A stretch of DNA of 64,000 nucleotides from Citrobacter sp. 18056 (GTDB lineage: Bacteria; Pseudomonadota; Gammaproteobacteria; Enterobacterales; Enterobacteriaceae). The DNA lies in the NCBI GenBank assembly GCA_902706235.1, contig CACSJR010000019.1, forward strand, positions 43,244 to 107,243. Direction: 5' to 3'. The stretch's first letter is position 1, and each line of letters begins with the position of its first letter. Below, in pieces: positions 56,448 to 64,000 of the stretch. The notes under the pieces are model-generated. The model did no database searches and was not told the DNA's origin. It worked only from the letters and a program-made list of their open reading frames with translations. Both the position numbers and the translations under genes were made by a program.

Positions 56448-59240
56448 TTAGTGCGCCAGATCCCAGTTAACGCCGCTGCCCACTTCCACCAGCAATGGAA
56501 CATCGAGCGTCGTGCTGTTTTCCATCAGCTCATGGACTTTCTTCGTGACCGCATCGAGATCGTCTTTATGCACTTCGAACACCAGTTCATCGTGCACCTG
56601 CATGATCATTCGCACGCGCGGCTGCTCTTTCAGCAACCAGGCATCGACCGCAATCATGGCACGTTTGATGATATCTGCCGCCGTGCCCTGCATCGGGGCG
56701 TTAATCGCCGCACGCTCAGCGCCTGCCCGACGGGCCGCATTGCTGGATTTGATGTCCGGCAGATACAGACGACGCCCTTCCAGCGTTTCAACATAACCCT
56801 GTTCTTTGGCCTGCTCGCGCGTGCGTTCCATATATTCACGCACGCCAGGATAGCGCTCAAAGTAGAGATCCATGTACTTCTGGGACTCTTTGCGCGGAAT
56901 ATTCAGCTGACGGGAAAGACCGAACGCACTCATACCATAAATCAGGCCGAAGTTGATCGCCTTCGCGCTACGACGCTGTTCGTTACTGACGCTATCTAAC
57001 GGCAGACCAAAAACTTCCGCTGCGGTAGCACGGTGAATATCTTTGCCTTCGGCAAAAGCCGTTAGCAGGCCTTTATCGCGGGAGAGGTGAGCCATGATGC
57101 GCAGCTCAATTTGCGAGTAGTCCGCGGAAACAATCAGATAATCCTCTGGTGCGACAAACGCCTGACGAATACGACGCCCTTCTTCATTACGCACCGGGAT
57201 GTTTTGCAGGTTCGGCTCTGTAGAAGACAAACGTCCCGTCGCCGCTACCGCCTGGTGATAGGAAGTGTGTACGCGGCCCGTTTTCGCATTGATCATCAGC
57301 GGCAGCTTGTCGGTGTAGGTCGATTTCAGCTTCGCCAGCCCACGATATTCGAGGATAACTTTCGGCAGCGGGTAATCCAGCGCCAGCTCTTCCAGCACTT
57401 CTTCAGAGGTGGACGGCGCGCCACCTGGGGTTTTCTTCAGCGGCTTAATACCCTGCTTTTCAAACAGAATAGTCTGCAGCTGTTTTGGTGAGGACAGATT
57501 AAATGCCTCCCCCGCAATCTCGTGGGCTTTTTGCTCAAGCTCAATCAGACGCGTCGCAAGCTCCGCTGAATGGTTGTGCAGCACGTCCGGGTCGATGTTG
57601 ACCCCATTACGTTCAACACGAGAAAGGACAGGCACTAACGGCATTTCGATATTCTGGAAAACATTCAGTGGGCCTTCCTGCTTTTGCAGTTTTGGCCACA
57701 TTTTCAGATGCAACTGCAGCGTGACGTCGGCGTCTTCTGCCGCATAACGACCCGCTTCTTCAAGGGCAATCTGATTAAAGGTGAGCTGATTTTTCCCCTT
57801 ACCTGCAATTTCTTCGAAAGTGATGGTTTTGTGTTTTAACCACCGATCAGAGAGGCTGTCCATGTCATGGCGACCGGCCACGCTGTCGAGCGTGTAGGAC
57901 TCCAGCATGGTATCGAACGCAATACCACGTAGCTCAATTCCGTAGTTCGCCAGGATGCCGCGATCGTATTTCAGGTTCTGGCCGACTTTCAGGCTCTTAT
58001 CATCTTCCAGTAGCGGTTTCATCAACTCCAGCACGCGCTCGAGTGAGAGTTGCTCCGGCGCATCGATATAATCATGTGCTACCGGAACGTAGGCAGCTTC
58101 GCCCGGCTCAGCGGCAAACGACAAACCAACCATATTAGCGGAGACGTTGTCGAGGCTGTCGGTTTCAGTATCGAACGCAAAGACTGGCGCTTTCTTCAGT
58201 TTTTCAATCCACTGTGTGACCGTTGCTTCATCGAGAATAGTGACGTAGTTTTCCGAAGACAGCGCGGTTGCTGGCTCTTCAGACTCTTCTTCCACCGCAG
58301 CGGCGGCTGCAGCCAGCGGTTTTGCTGATGGTTTTCCGCCTTTGGCCTGCATCCATTTCCCGGCTTCAATGTCCGTAATCCAGCGCTTGAATTCATACTG
58401 CTTAAACATACTGAGCAGTTCATCAGCAGCTGGCTCCTGAACCTCAAGCTGATCACAGGTTAATTCCAGCTCAACGTCGGTTTTGATGGTCGCAAGCTTG
58501 TAGGAGAGATAGGCCATCTCTTTATTCTGCTCGAGCTTCGCGGCCATTGTTTTCGCGCCACGGAAGGTGAGCCCGGCGATTTTCTCCGGCTCAGCATACA
58601 GCGTATCCAGACCGCCCAACCCTTGTAGCAGCGCCTGTGCCGTTTTCTCACCCACGCCTGGAACACCTGGAATGTTATCCGAGGAGTCACCCATCAGGGC
58701 GAGGAAATCGATAATCAGCTCTGGCGGCACGCCATATTTGGTAACCACTTCTTCCGGGCCAAGCACGGTATTCGTCATGGTATTGATGAGCGTTATCTCA
58801 GGCGTGACCAACTGGGCCATGTCTTTATCACCGGTGCTGATCAGCACCGGACGGCCCGCTTTTTCGGCTTCACGCGCCAGGGTGCCAATCACGTCATCAG
58901 CCTCAACGCCTGAGACCGCCAGCAACGGCAGACCCATCGCCTTGACCATCGCGTGCAGCGGTTCAATCTGCGCACGAAGATCATCAGGCATCGGTGGACG
59001 ATGAGATTTGTAATGTTCGAACAGTTCGTCACGGAAAGTTTTGCCCTTGGCATCAAAGACAACCGCCGCATGCGTTGGTTGATACTGCATGATCAGGCTG
59101 CGCAGCATATTCAGTACGCCGTACATGGCGCCCGTCGGTTCACCTGCGCTGTTCGTCAGCGGAGGAAACGCGTGATATGCGCGGTAGAGATAAGAGGAGC
59201 CATCAACCAGGATGAGAGGGTTTTCTTGGATCTGAACCAT
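56448..59240 (-). CDS. polA: DNA polymerase I PolA
   Basis: A 930-residue polymerase (E. coli 928). Three parts are visible: 5'-3' nuclease at about 1-300 ([28 protein letters not shown]), proofreading exonuclease at about 325-520 ([12 protein letters not shown]), and polymerase to the end with motif [17 protein letters not shown], the O helix [16 protein letters not shown] and motif [11 protein letters not shown]. It fills gaps and removes primers in repair and replication. A DnaA box lies upstream. Confidence 0.99.
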   Translation of the reverse strand: MVQIQENPLILVDGSSYLYRAYHAFPPLTNSAGEPTGAMYGVLNMLRSLIMQYQPTHAAVVFDAKGKTFRDELFEHYKSHRPPMPDDLRAQIEPLHAMVKAMGLPLLAVSGVEADDVIGTLAREAEKAGRPVLISTGDKDMAQLVTPEITLINTMTNTVLGPEEVVTKYGVPPELIIDFLALMGDSSDNIPGVPGVGEKTAQALLQGLGGLDTLYAEPEKIAGLTFRGAKTMAAKLEQNKEMAYLSYKLATIKTDVELELTCDQLEVQEPAADELLSMFKQYEFKRWITDIEAGKWMQAKGGKPSAKPLAAAAAAVEEESEEPATALSSENYVTILDEATVTQWIEKLKKAPVFAFDTETDSLDNVSANMVGLSFAAEPGEAAYVPVAHDYIDAPEQLSLERVLELMKPLLEDDKSLKVGQNLKYDRGILANYGIELRGIAFDTMLESYTLDSVAGRHDMDSLSDRWLKHKTITFEEIAGKGKNQLTFNQIALEEAGRYAAEDADVTLQLHLKMWPKLQKQEGPLNVFQNIEMPLVPVLSRVERNGVNIDPDVLHNHSAELATRLIELEQKAHEIAGEAFNLSSPKQLQTILFEKQGIKPLKKTPGGAPSTSEEVLEELALDYPLPKVILEYRGLAKLKSTYTDKLPLMINAKTGRVHTSYHQAVAATGRLSSTEPNLQNIPVRNEEGRRIRQAFVAPEDYLIVSADYSQIELRIMAHLSRDKGLLTAFAEGKDIHRATAAEVFGLPLDSVSNEQRRSAKAINFGLIYGMSAFGLSRQLNIPRKESQKYMDLYFERYPGVREYMERTREQAKEQGYVETLEGRRLYLPDIKSSNAARRAGAERAAINAPMQGTAADIIKRAMIAVDAWLLKEQPRVRMIMQVHDELVFEVHKDDLDAVTKKVHELMENSTTLDVPLLVEVGSGVNWDLAH

Positions 59241-59364
59241 AATTTCCGTGCCTGTTTATCTGATTAAGGGTAAAGGATGCCACAGACAGAGCTAAAACAT
59301 GAGTTTTTCGCCGTTATTGCGCTAAAAGTTTTGTAGATCCTCGGGATCGCTCGCAACCTTGTTC

Positions 59365-59373
59365 TGTGGATAA
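59365..59373. promoter_or_regulatory. DnaA box upstream of polA
   Basis: TGTGGATAA is a perfect DnaA box (reverse of TTATCCACA), 125 bases upstream of the polA start. A one-mismatch copy (TGTGGATAT) lies at 59507-59515. They lie in the 396-base gap between polA and yihG, which is otherwise AT-rich and holds the two divergent promoters; I see no gene in it. Confidence 0.65.
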
Positions 59374-59636
59374 GTTTGTGTATAAATTTATTCCATCGAA
59401 TAAATCCTGGTCAGACGTGATTCCATGTAACAATAATTATTATATTTTTCATTGTGTTAACTTGGATTTATGTCATTTAACCCACTATTGGTGACAATTT
59501 GCGCCGTGTGGATATAACTATTCGATATTTTTCTGTTCTACCAGGACCCGTCTTCAGGGGTGATTTCTGGTAAAATCAGCCTCTTGTGCCTGTCTAAGCC
59601 GTACTTTATACAATTAACTATCTGAATAAATTGATT

Positions 59637-60539
59637 ATGTCGAGATTACTCGCTGCGATGACGCTTTTGCTGAGTATCGCCCTTACCATTATCGTGACCA
59701 TTTCGTGCTCCGTGCCAATCATCCTGGCGGGCATTATCAAACTGGTGCTTCCCTTTCCCGTGGTATGGCGTTCCGTCTCGGCGTTTTGCAACCTGATGAT
59801 GTACTGCTGGTGTTCTGGCCTTGCGTTATTACTTCATCTGAATCCGTGGCTAAAGTGGGATGTCGAAGGCCTTGAAGGGCTGGATAAGAAGAACTGGTAT
59901 CTGCTTATCTGCAATCACCACAGCTGGGCAGATATCGTTGTGCTGTGCGTTTTATTCCGCAAGCATATCCCGATGAATAAATACTTTTTAAAGCAGCAGC
60001 TGGCCTGGGTCCCGTTTATCGGTCTGGCCTGTTGGGCGCTGGATATGCCCTTTATGCGCCGCTACTCCAGGGGGTATTTGATTCGCCAACCGGAACGTCG
60101 TGGGAAAGATGTGGAAACCACGCGGCGTTCATGCGAGAAATTCCGCACTCATCCCACCACCATTGTGAATTTTGTCGAAGGCTCTCGATTTACGGAAGAA
60201 AAGCGCATTGAAACGCGCTCGCCTTATAAGCACCTGCTTCCGCCAAAGGCTGCAGGGATCGCGATGGCGCTGAACGTGTTGGGAAGCCAGTTCGATAAGC
60301 TGATGAACGTCACACTGTGCTATCCAGAAAACGATCGTACGCCCTTTTTCGATATGCTGAGCGGGAAGTTAACCCGCATTGTCGTACATGTAGATCTGGT
60401 GCCTGTCGCGCAAGAGCTGCATGGCGATTACGTGAACGATAAGAACTTTAAGCGCGGCTTTCAGCGTTGGCTGAATACCTTGTGGACGGAAAAAGATGCG
60501 CGAATCGAAGAGATGAAAGCGGCGGCAAGTGTGAAATGA
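59637..60539 (+). CDS. yihG: Inner-membrane acyltransferase YihG
   Basis: A 300-residue membrane acyltransferase of the PlsC/LCLAT family (E. coli 310). Two N-terminal hydrophobic helices are followed by the acyltransferase motifs [11 protein letters not shown] (catalytic His-x4-Asp) and [12 protein letters not shown]. coli YihG is a 1-acylglycerol-3-phosphate acyltransferase that shapes phospholipid acyl composition. The ATG at 59637 is taken; a TTG at 59631 is possible, and the ribosome site is weak. In E. coli yihF lies between dsbA and yihG; here it is missing. Confidence 0.93.
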   Translation: MSRLLAAMTLLLSIALTIIVTISCSVPIILAGIIKLVLPFPVVWRSVSAFCNLMMYCWCSGLALLLHLNPWLKWDVEGLEGLDKKNWYLLICNHHSWADIVVLCVLFRKHIPMNKYFLKQQLAWVPFIGLACWALDMPFMRRYSRGYLIRQPERRGKDVETTRRSCEKFRTHPTTIVNFVEGSRFTEEKRIETRSPYKHLLPPKAAGIAMALNVLGSQFDKLMNVTLCYPENDRTPFFDMLSGKLTRIVVHVDLVPVAQELHGDYVNDKNFKRGFQRWLNTLWTEKDARIEEMKAAASVK

Positions 60540-60585
60540 ATTTACGTCATTAGCCTTCTGATATTTCTGGGCACAGAAACAATAA

Positions 60586-60612
60586 CGCCGGTCAGTGACC
60601 GGCGTTTTTTTT
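60586..60612 (+). terminator. Terminator between convergent yihG and dsbA
   Basis: CGCCGGTCA and TGACCGGCG form a perfect stem around one central base, followed by a T-run that reaches into the dsbA stop codon. Confidence 0.9.
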
Positions 60613-61234
60613 ATTTCTTCTCAACCAGTTGCTTCACGGTATCGGCATATTGCTGCACGAAGACATCCATGTTGCTGGTATCCATACCCTGCGGGTTCAG
60701 CTGGTATTTACCGTTGACGTACATCGCCGGAACGCCCTGCAGCTGCAGATCGGCAGCTGCTTTTTGTTCCTGAGCAACGATGGATTTCACCACGAAGCTG
60801 TTCCAGGCTGCGTCATAATCTTCGCCTTTAATGCCTGCATCTACGAAGACCTGACGGATGTCAGCAACAGTTTGTACGGTCTGGGTTTTCTGCACGGCTT
60901 CAAACATTGGGGAGGTGACCTTATCTTCCACACCCAGCGCCATAGCGACTGCCCACGCCTGAGTCAGCTCTTTGCCCAGTGGGCCCAGGAACTCAACGTG
61001 GTACTTGGTCATTTTTGTGCCTTCAGGCAGTTTCTTCTTCACGGCATCGGAGACGTGAAGCACCTGCTCAAACTCATAGCAGTGCGGGCAATAAAATGAG
61101 AAGAACTCCAGAACCTGTGGTTCACCGGCTACAGGTTTCTCCAGCGTGGTGTACTGTTTACCATCGGTGATTTGCGCAGCGGCGGCGCTGAATGCGAGAA
61201 CCATGCCTGCCAGCGCCAGAAAAATCTTTTTCAT
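60611..61234 (-). CDS. dsbA: Periplasmic disulfide oxidoreductase DsbA
   Basis: A 207-residue precursor (E. coli 208) with a signal peptide ([20 protein letters not shown]) and the thioredoxin-fold active site Cys49-Pro-His-Cys52 at E. coli numbering. The cis-proline loop is [12 protein letters not shown]. It inserts disulfides into exported proteins and is reoxidised by DsbB. It is preceded by srkA with a 26-base gap, the known yihE(srkA)-dsbA operon. The mature part shows more changes from E. coli than most genes here, but all key residues are kept. Confidence 0.97.
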   Translation of the reverse strand: MKKIFLALAGMVLAFSAAAAQITDGKQYTTLEKPVAGEPQVLEFFSFYCPHCYEFEQVLHVSDAVKKKLPEGTKMTKYHVEFLGPLGKELTQAWAVAMALGVEDKVTSPMFEAVQKTQTVQTVADIRQVFVDAGIKGEDYDAAWNSFVVKSIVAQEQKAAADLQLQGVPAMYVNGKYQLNPQGMDTSNMDVFVQQYADTVKQLVEKK

Positions 61235-61260
61235 TGTTAACTCTCTCCTGAAAATGTCTG

Positions 61261-62247
61261 TTAATACATTGGCGTTAATTGTAATGGTGGCTCCTGGAGA
61301 ACTCTGACTTGTTCCAGGAACATTTGGGTTTGCCTGCGCCAGTTATCTTCCTCGGCAAGCCAAGGGAAATTAACAGGAAAGGCGGGATCACCCCAGCGGC
61401 GGATTAACCACGCCAGGTAGTAAACCATACGCATCGCGCGTAGCGGTTCAATAAAGGAAAGCTCAGCAGTATCGAACGTGCTGAACTCTTCATAGGCTTC
61501 AAGAATGATATCAAGCTGCATCAAACGTTCCGCACGATCACCGTGCAACAGCATCCACAAGTCCTGAACGGCTGGTCCATTTCGGGCATCATCAAGATCG
61601 ACAAACATCGGCCCATCGCGCCAGAGAATGTTACCGGCATGGCAATCGCCATGAAGTCTCAGAGATGTAAAACGGGTGTGCCATTGCTGCATGACGGCAT
61701 CAATCAGTTTGTCTGTGGCAGCGAGGAAATCAGCTTTCAGCGAAGATGGAACCAGCGGCGTAGTTTCAAAAATCTGGCGGGGTTCCAGTAAATATTCCTG
61801 TAGCCCTATGTCCGGGCGCGCGGTAAACAGCTTCTTGCGACCGGTCTGATGAAGGCGTCCCAATGAGCGGCCAACCCATTCCATCTGGTCGAGGTTATCA
61901 GGTTCAAACTGACGTCCCCCGACGCTTGGGAAAACTGCAAAGGAAAATCCCTGTTGTTTCAGAAGCGTTTCACCCACAAATTCAATCGGTGCCGCAACAG
62001 GCACATCATCGGCCTGTAAGTCCTGCGCGAACTGGTGCTCTTCACGGATTTGGTCTGCGGACCAGCGCTGTGGACGATAGAATTTCACGACGAAGCGACG
62101 TCGGTCTTCATCCTGAAATTGCCAGACGCGGTTCTCGTAGCTGTTGAGTGGAGTCAAACCTGAATCCACCCGAATACCCTGATCAAAAAGTGCATCAACG
62201 ATGGTATCCGGGTGTAGAGTCTGGAAAGTAAAAGCCTTATCGTTCAT
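61261..62247 (-). CDS. srkA: Stress-response kinase SrkA (YihE/RdoA)
   Basis: A 328-residue cytoplasmic Ser/Thr kinase of the aminoglycoside-phosphotransferase-like fold (E. coli 328). The catalytic loop [16 protein letters not shown] and the metal-binding [10 protein letters not shown] are intact. E. coli SrkA counteracts MazEF-driven death and is under Cpx control. It is cotranscribed with dsbA, 26 bases downstream. The start ATG at 62247 gives [14 protein letters not shown]. Confidence 0.96.
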   Translation of the reverse strand: MNDKAFTFQTLHPDTIVDALFDQGIRVDSGLTPLNSYENRVWQFQDEDRRRFVVKFYRPQRWSADQIREEHQFAQDLQADDVPVAAPIEFVGETLLKQQGFSFAVFPSVGGRQFEPDNLDQMEWVGRSLGRLHQTGRKKLFTARPDIGLQEYLLEPRQIFETTPLVPSSLKADFLAATDKLIDAVMQQWHTRFTSLRLHGDCHAGNILWRDGPMFVDLDDARNGPAVQDLWMLLHGDRAERLMQLDIILEAYEEFSTFDTAELSFIEPLRAMRMVYYLAWLIRRWGDPAFPVNFPWLAEEDNWRRQTQMFLEQVRVLQEPPLQLTPMY

Positions 62248-62323
62248 CCGATTATCCGGAAATTACTGCGAATAATTCAGGATATCATTTCACAGCCTTT
62301 TCGGTCGCCCCTCTTACAAGCTT

Positions 62324-62593
62324 TTACTCTTTAATTACGCCGCGAGCGCGGAGCAGTGCGGTTTTAAAATCTTCTTCATAATCTTTCTTAATGCCCGGGA
62401 TAGCGGCATCTTTCGCGGAGTCGCGCATTTTCAGATGATAAATCAGAATATCATCTGAAAGATCCGTCAGCTCACCGTCAAAACCTGACTCCTTCGCCAG
62501 TTTCTGTAAGAATTGCATCAGATTCAGCTCAGGCTCTTTTTGCCAGGCTGGCTGGAGAAGCTCAATCACTTCGTTCAGACGTTTACATTTCAT
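62324..62593 (-). CDS. yihD: Conserved small protein YihD
   Basis: An 89-residue cytoplasmic protein (E. coli YihD 89) starting [20 protein letters not shown], with an acidic middle part ([18 protein letters not shown]). It belongs to its own small family in enterics and its function is unknown. AAGGAG precedes the ATG. It lies between srkA and divergent mobA, as in E. coli. Confidence 0.95.
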   Translation of the reverse strand: MKCKRLNEVIELLQPAWQKEPELNLMQFLQKLAKESGFDGELTDLSDDILIYHLKMRDSAKDAAIPGIKKDYEEDFKTALLRARGVIKE

Positions 62594-62662
62594 TTATTTG
62601 CTCCTTACGCTTAACAGTCACACGTTAGCAGGGTCAAACCCACAATAAAAGAGGCGATATTC

Positions 62663-63247
62663 GTGAATCAGCATCAGGGGATAACTGGCGTCGTACTGGC
62701 GGGTGGGAAGGCAAGCCGAATGGGTGGCATCGATAAAGGATTACAGGAGCTTAACGGAATTCCGCTATGGCAACACGTCGCCGCCACGCTTTCTGTGCAA
62801 ACGGAAACACTGGTCGTCAGCGCTAACCGTTCACTGGATATATACCGTTCCCATGGTTATGCCGTCGTAGAGGATACATTACCGGATTACCCTGGTCCTC
62901 TTGCCGGAATGCTCTCTGCAATGCAGCAATTACCGGGCGAGTGGTTTCTCTTTTGCCCGTGCGATACGCCTTTTATTCCAGAATTTTTGACCGACCGTTT
63001 TTTACAGTTCAGAGTCCAGGCACCCGTAATATGGGCCTATGACGGCGAACGCGATCATCCCGCTGTTTCTCTCATTCACCGCAGCGTGGTTCCCGCCCTG
63101 GAAAAATATCTTGGGGCAGGAGAACGCCGGGTAATGGTCTTTCTTCAGCAGTGTGGTGGCCATCGCGTTGATTTTAGCGATATCAAAGACGCATTTATCA
63201 ACGTGAATACACTCGACGATTTGCAAAGCATGCAGGAGAAATCATGA
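62663..63247 (+). CDS. mobA: Molybdenum cofactor guanylyltransferase MobA
   Basis: A 194-residue enzyme (E. coli 194). It joins GMP to molybdopterin to make the MGD cofactor needed by fdoG and related enzymes. Nucleotide-binding signature [19 protein letters not shown] at the N-terminus and the CPCDTPF metal site are present. The start is GTG at 62663 with GAGG upstream. It overlaps mobB by 4 bases (ATGA). Confidence 0.97.
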   Translation: MNQHQGITGVVLAGGKASRMGGIDKGLQELNGIPLWQHVAATLSVQTETLVVSANRSLDIYRSHGYAVVEDTLPDYPGPLAGMLSAMQQLPGEWFLFCPCDTPFIPEFLTDRFLQFRVQAPVIWAYDGERDHPAVSLIHRSVVPALEKYLGAGERRVMVFLQQCGGHRVDFSDIKDAFINVNTLDDLQSMQEKS

Positions 63248-63756
63248 CACCCATTCTGGCCATTGCCGCGTGGAGCGGCACGGGGAAAACGACCTTACTA
63301 AAAGCGTTGATCCCGGAACTGTGTGCACGCGGTTTACGTCCGGGGCTTATCAAACATACTCATCATCGGATGGATGTCGATACGCCGGGGAAAGACAGCT
63401 ATGAACTGCGTAAAGCAGGTGCCGCCCAAACGCTGGTTGCTAGTGCACAGCGCTGGGCACTAATGACGGAAACGCCAGAAGCTGAAGAGCCTGACCTGCA
63501 GTATCTGGTTAGCCGCATGGATCTCTCAACGCTGGATCTGGTGCTGGTTGAAGGTTTTAAACACGAGCCGGTCGCGAAAATGATGCTCTTTCGACAAGGT
63601 ACTTCTCACACGATTGAAGAACTGACTCTCGACGAATACATAATCGCTATTGCCAGTGACACACCTATTGATGCACCTTACCCATTATTGGATCTCAATA
63701 ACATCAATCAGATAGCTGATTTTGTTGAGCTATGGGTCGGACAACAGAAAGCCTGA
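63244..63756 (+). CDS. mobB: MobB, GTP-binding molybdopterin accessory protein
   Basis: A 170-residue P-loop GTPase (E. coli 175) that helps MobA in MGD synthesis. Walker [16 protein letters not shown] is at the N-terminus; [11 protein letters not shown] is the family motif. Its start overlaps the mobA stop. The convergent rRNA operon end follows, as with rrnA in E. coli. Confidence 0.96.
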   Translation: MTPILAIAAWSGTGKTTLLKALIPELCARGLRPGLIKHTHHRMDVDTPGKDSYELRKAGAAQTLVASAQRWALMTETPEAEEPDLQYLVSRMDLSTLDLVLVEGFKHEPVAKMMLFRQGTSHTIEELTLDEYIIAIASDTPIDAPYPLLDLNNINQIADFVELWVGQQKA

Positions 63757-63834
63757 AAACCGTTAAGCAGGAGCGATAATCGGAATTAAGATTGCGAATG
63801 CAAAGATTATAGAGGGAATTAATGATGTATAAAC

Positions 63835-63864
63835 GCAAAAAACCCCGGCCTTTCGGTCGGGGTT
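63835..63864 (-). terminator. Intrinsic terminator of the rRNA operon
   Basis: On the minus strand AACCCCGACC, GAAA loop, GGCCGGGGTT and a T-run follow the 5S gene by about 15 bases, the standard rrn terminator form. Confidence 0.92.
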
Positions 63865-63877
63865 TCTTACTTGTTTG

Positions 63878-63997
63878 ATGCCTGGCAGTTCCCTACTCTC
63901 GCATGGGGAGACCCCACACTACCATCGGCGCTACGGCGTTTCACTTCTGAGTTCGGCATGGGGTCAGGTGGGACCACCGCGCTGTTGCCGCCAGGCA
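63878..63997 (-). rRNA. rrf: 5S ribosomal RNA
   Basis: A 120-base gene starting TGCCTGGCGGCAACAGCGCG and ending GGAACTGCCAGGCAT, matching enteric 5S RNA with complementary ends. Next to mobB it corresponds to rrfA, the last gene of rrnA; the 23S gene would lie just beyond the right edge. Confidence 0.98.
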
Positions 63998-64000
63998 AAT

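Overview
The window is chromosome from a member of the Enterobacteriaceae. Its backbone matches the E. coli K-12 sodA-rha-frv-fdo-glnA-polA-mobAB-rrn region gene for gene and mostly in the same order, with the enteric sRNAs CsrC and Spot 42, ERIC and REP repeats, and the end of an rRNA operon. It is not E. coli. A mannosidase/PTS cluster sits between rhaT and rhaR, a rhamnose ABC transporter is fused to the rhaBAD operon, a GH4/PTS/porin/azlCD block lies between rhaM and frv, and yihF and yiiG are absent from their E. coli places. The species cannot be fixed from sequence reading alone.

Layout. 1-386: 5' part of sodA (minus). 675-1709: rhaT symporter. 1763-10459 (minus): accessory operon of EIIB, EIIC, a GH38 alpha-mannosidase, an HPr-EI-EIIA multiphosphoryl transfer protein and a secreted metallophosphoesterase. 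Upstream of it (10384-10993) are a CRP-type promoter, a long leader with an unexplained ORF, and a strong intrinsic terminator just before EIIB. 11072-23109: rhaR and rhaS (minus), then rhaB, rhaA, rhaD, a four-gene rhamnose ABC transporter, lactaldehyde reductase and the mutarotase rhaM (plus). 23114-30253: accessory block with an HsdR-like remnant, a GH4 glycosidase with an orphan PTS EIIC and a GntR regulator, a RafY-type porin, and an XRE-cupin regulator divergent from azlCD. 30403-35117: frvABXR. 35162-42056: a YdgH/BhsA-type small protein, fdhD, the selenoprotein formate dehydrogenase fdoGHI and fdhE. 42095-43226: a RelB/VapB-VapC type toxin-antitoxin pair and a truncated esterase. 43247-48206 (minus): fabY, dtd, yihY, yihX and typA. 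48587-52735: glnA-glnL-glnG. 52782-54859 (minus): hemN, a possible small membrane protein and yihI. 54927-59240: csrC, engB, spf and polA. 59637-63756: yihG, dsbA, srkA, yihD and mobAB. 63878-63997: 5S rRNA (minus).

How the genes work together. The rha block gives two import routes for rhamnose (proton symport and ABC), mutarotation, isomerisation, phosphorylation, aldol cleavage and reduction of lactaldehyde. The rhaT and rhaB promoters share one architecture: a CRP site, 3 bases, then two RhaS half-sites 18 bases apart. The mannosidase cluster is a self-contained phosphorelay PTS in which EI, HPr and EIIA are one protein. It should import and phosphorylate a mannosylated compound that the mannosidase then cleaves, and a periplasmic phosphoesterase may prepare the substrate. 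glnALG has its full set of NtrC, sigma-54 and CRP signals. The fdo/fdh block makes the respiratory formate dehydrogenase with an in-frame UGA selenocysteine codon.
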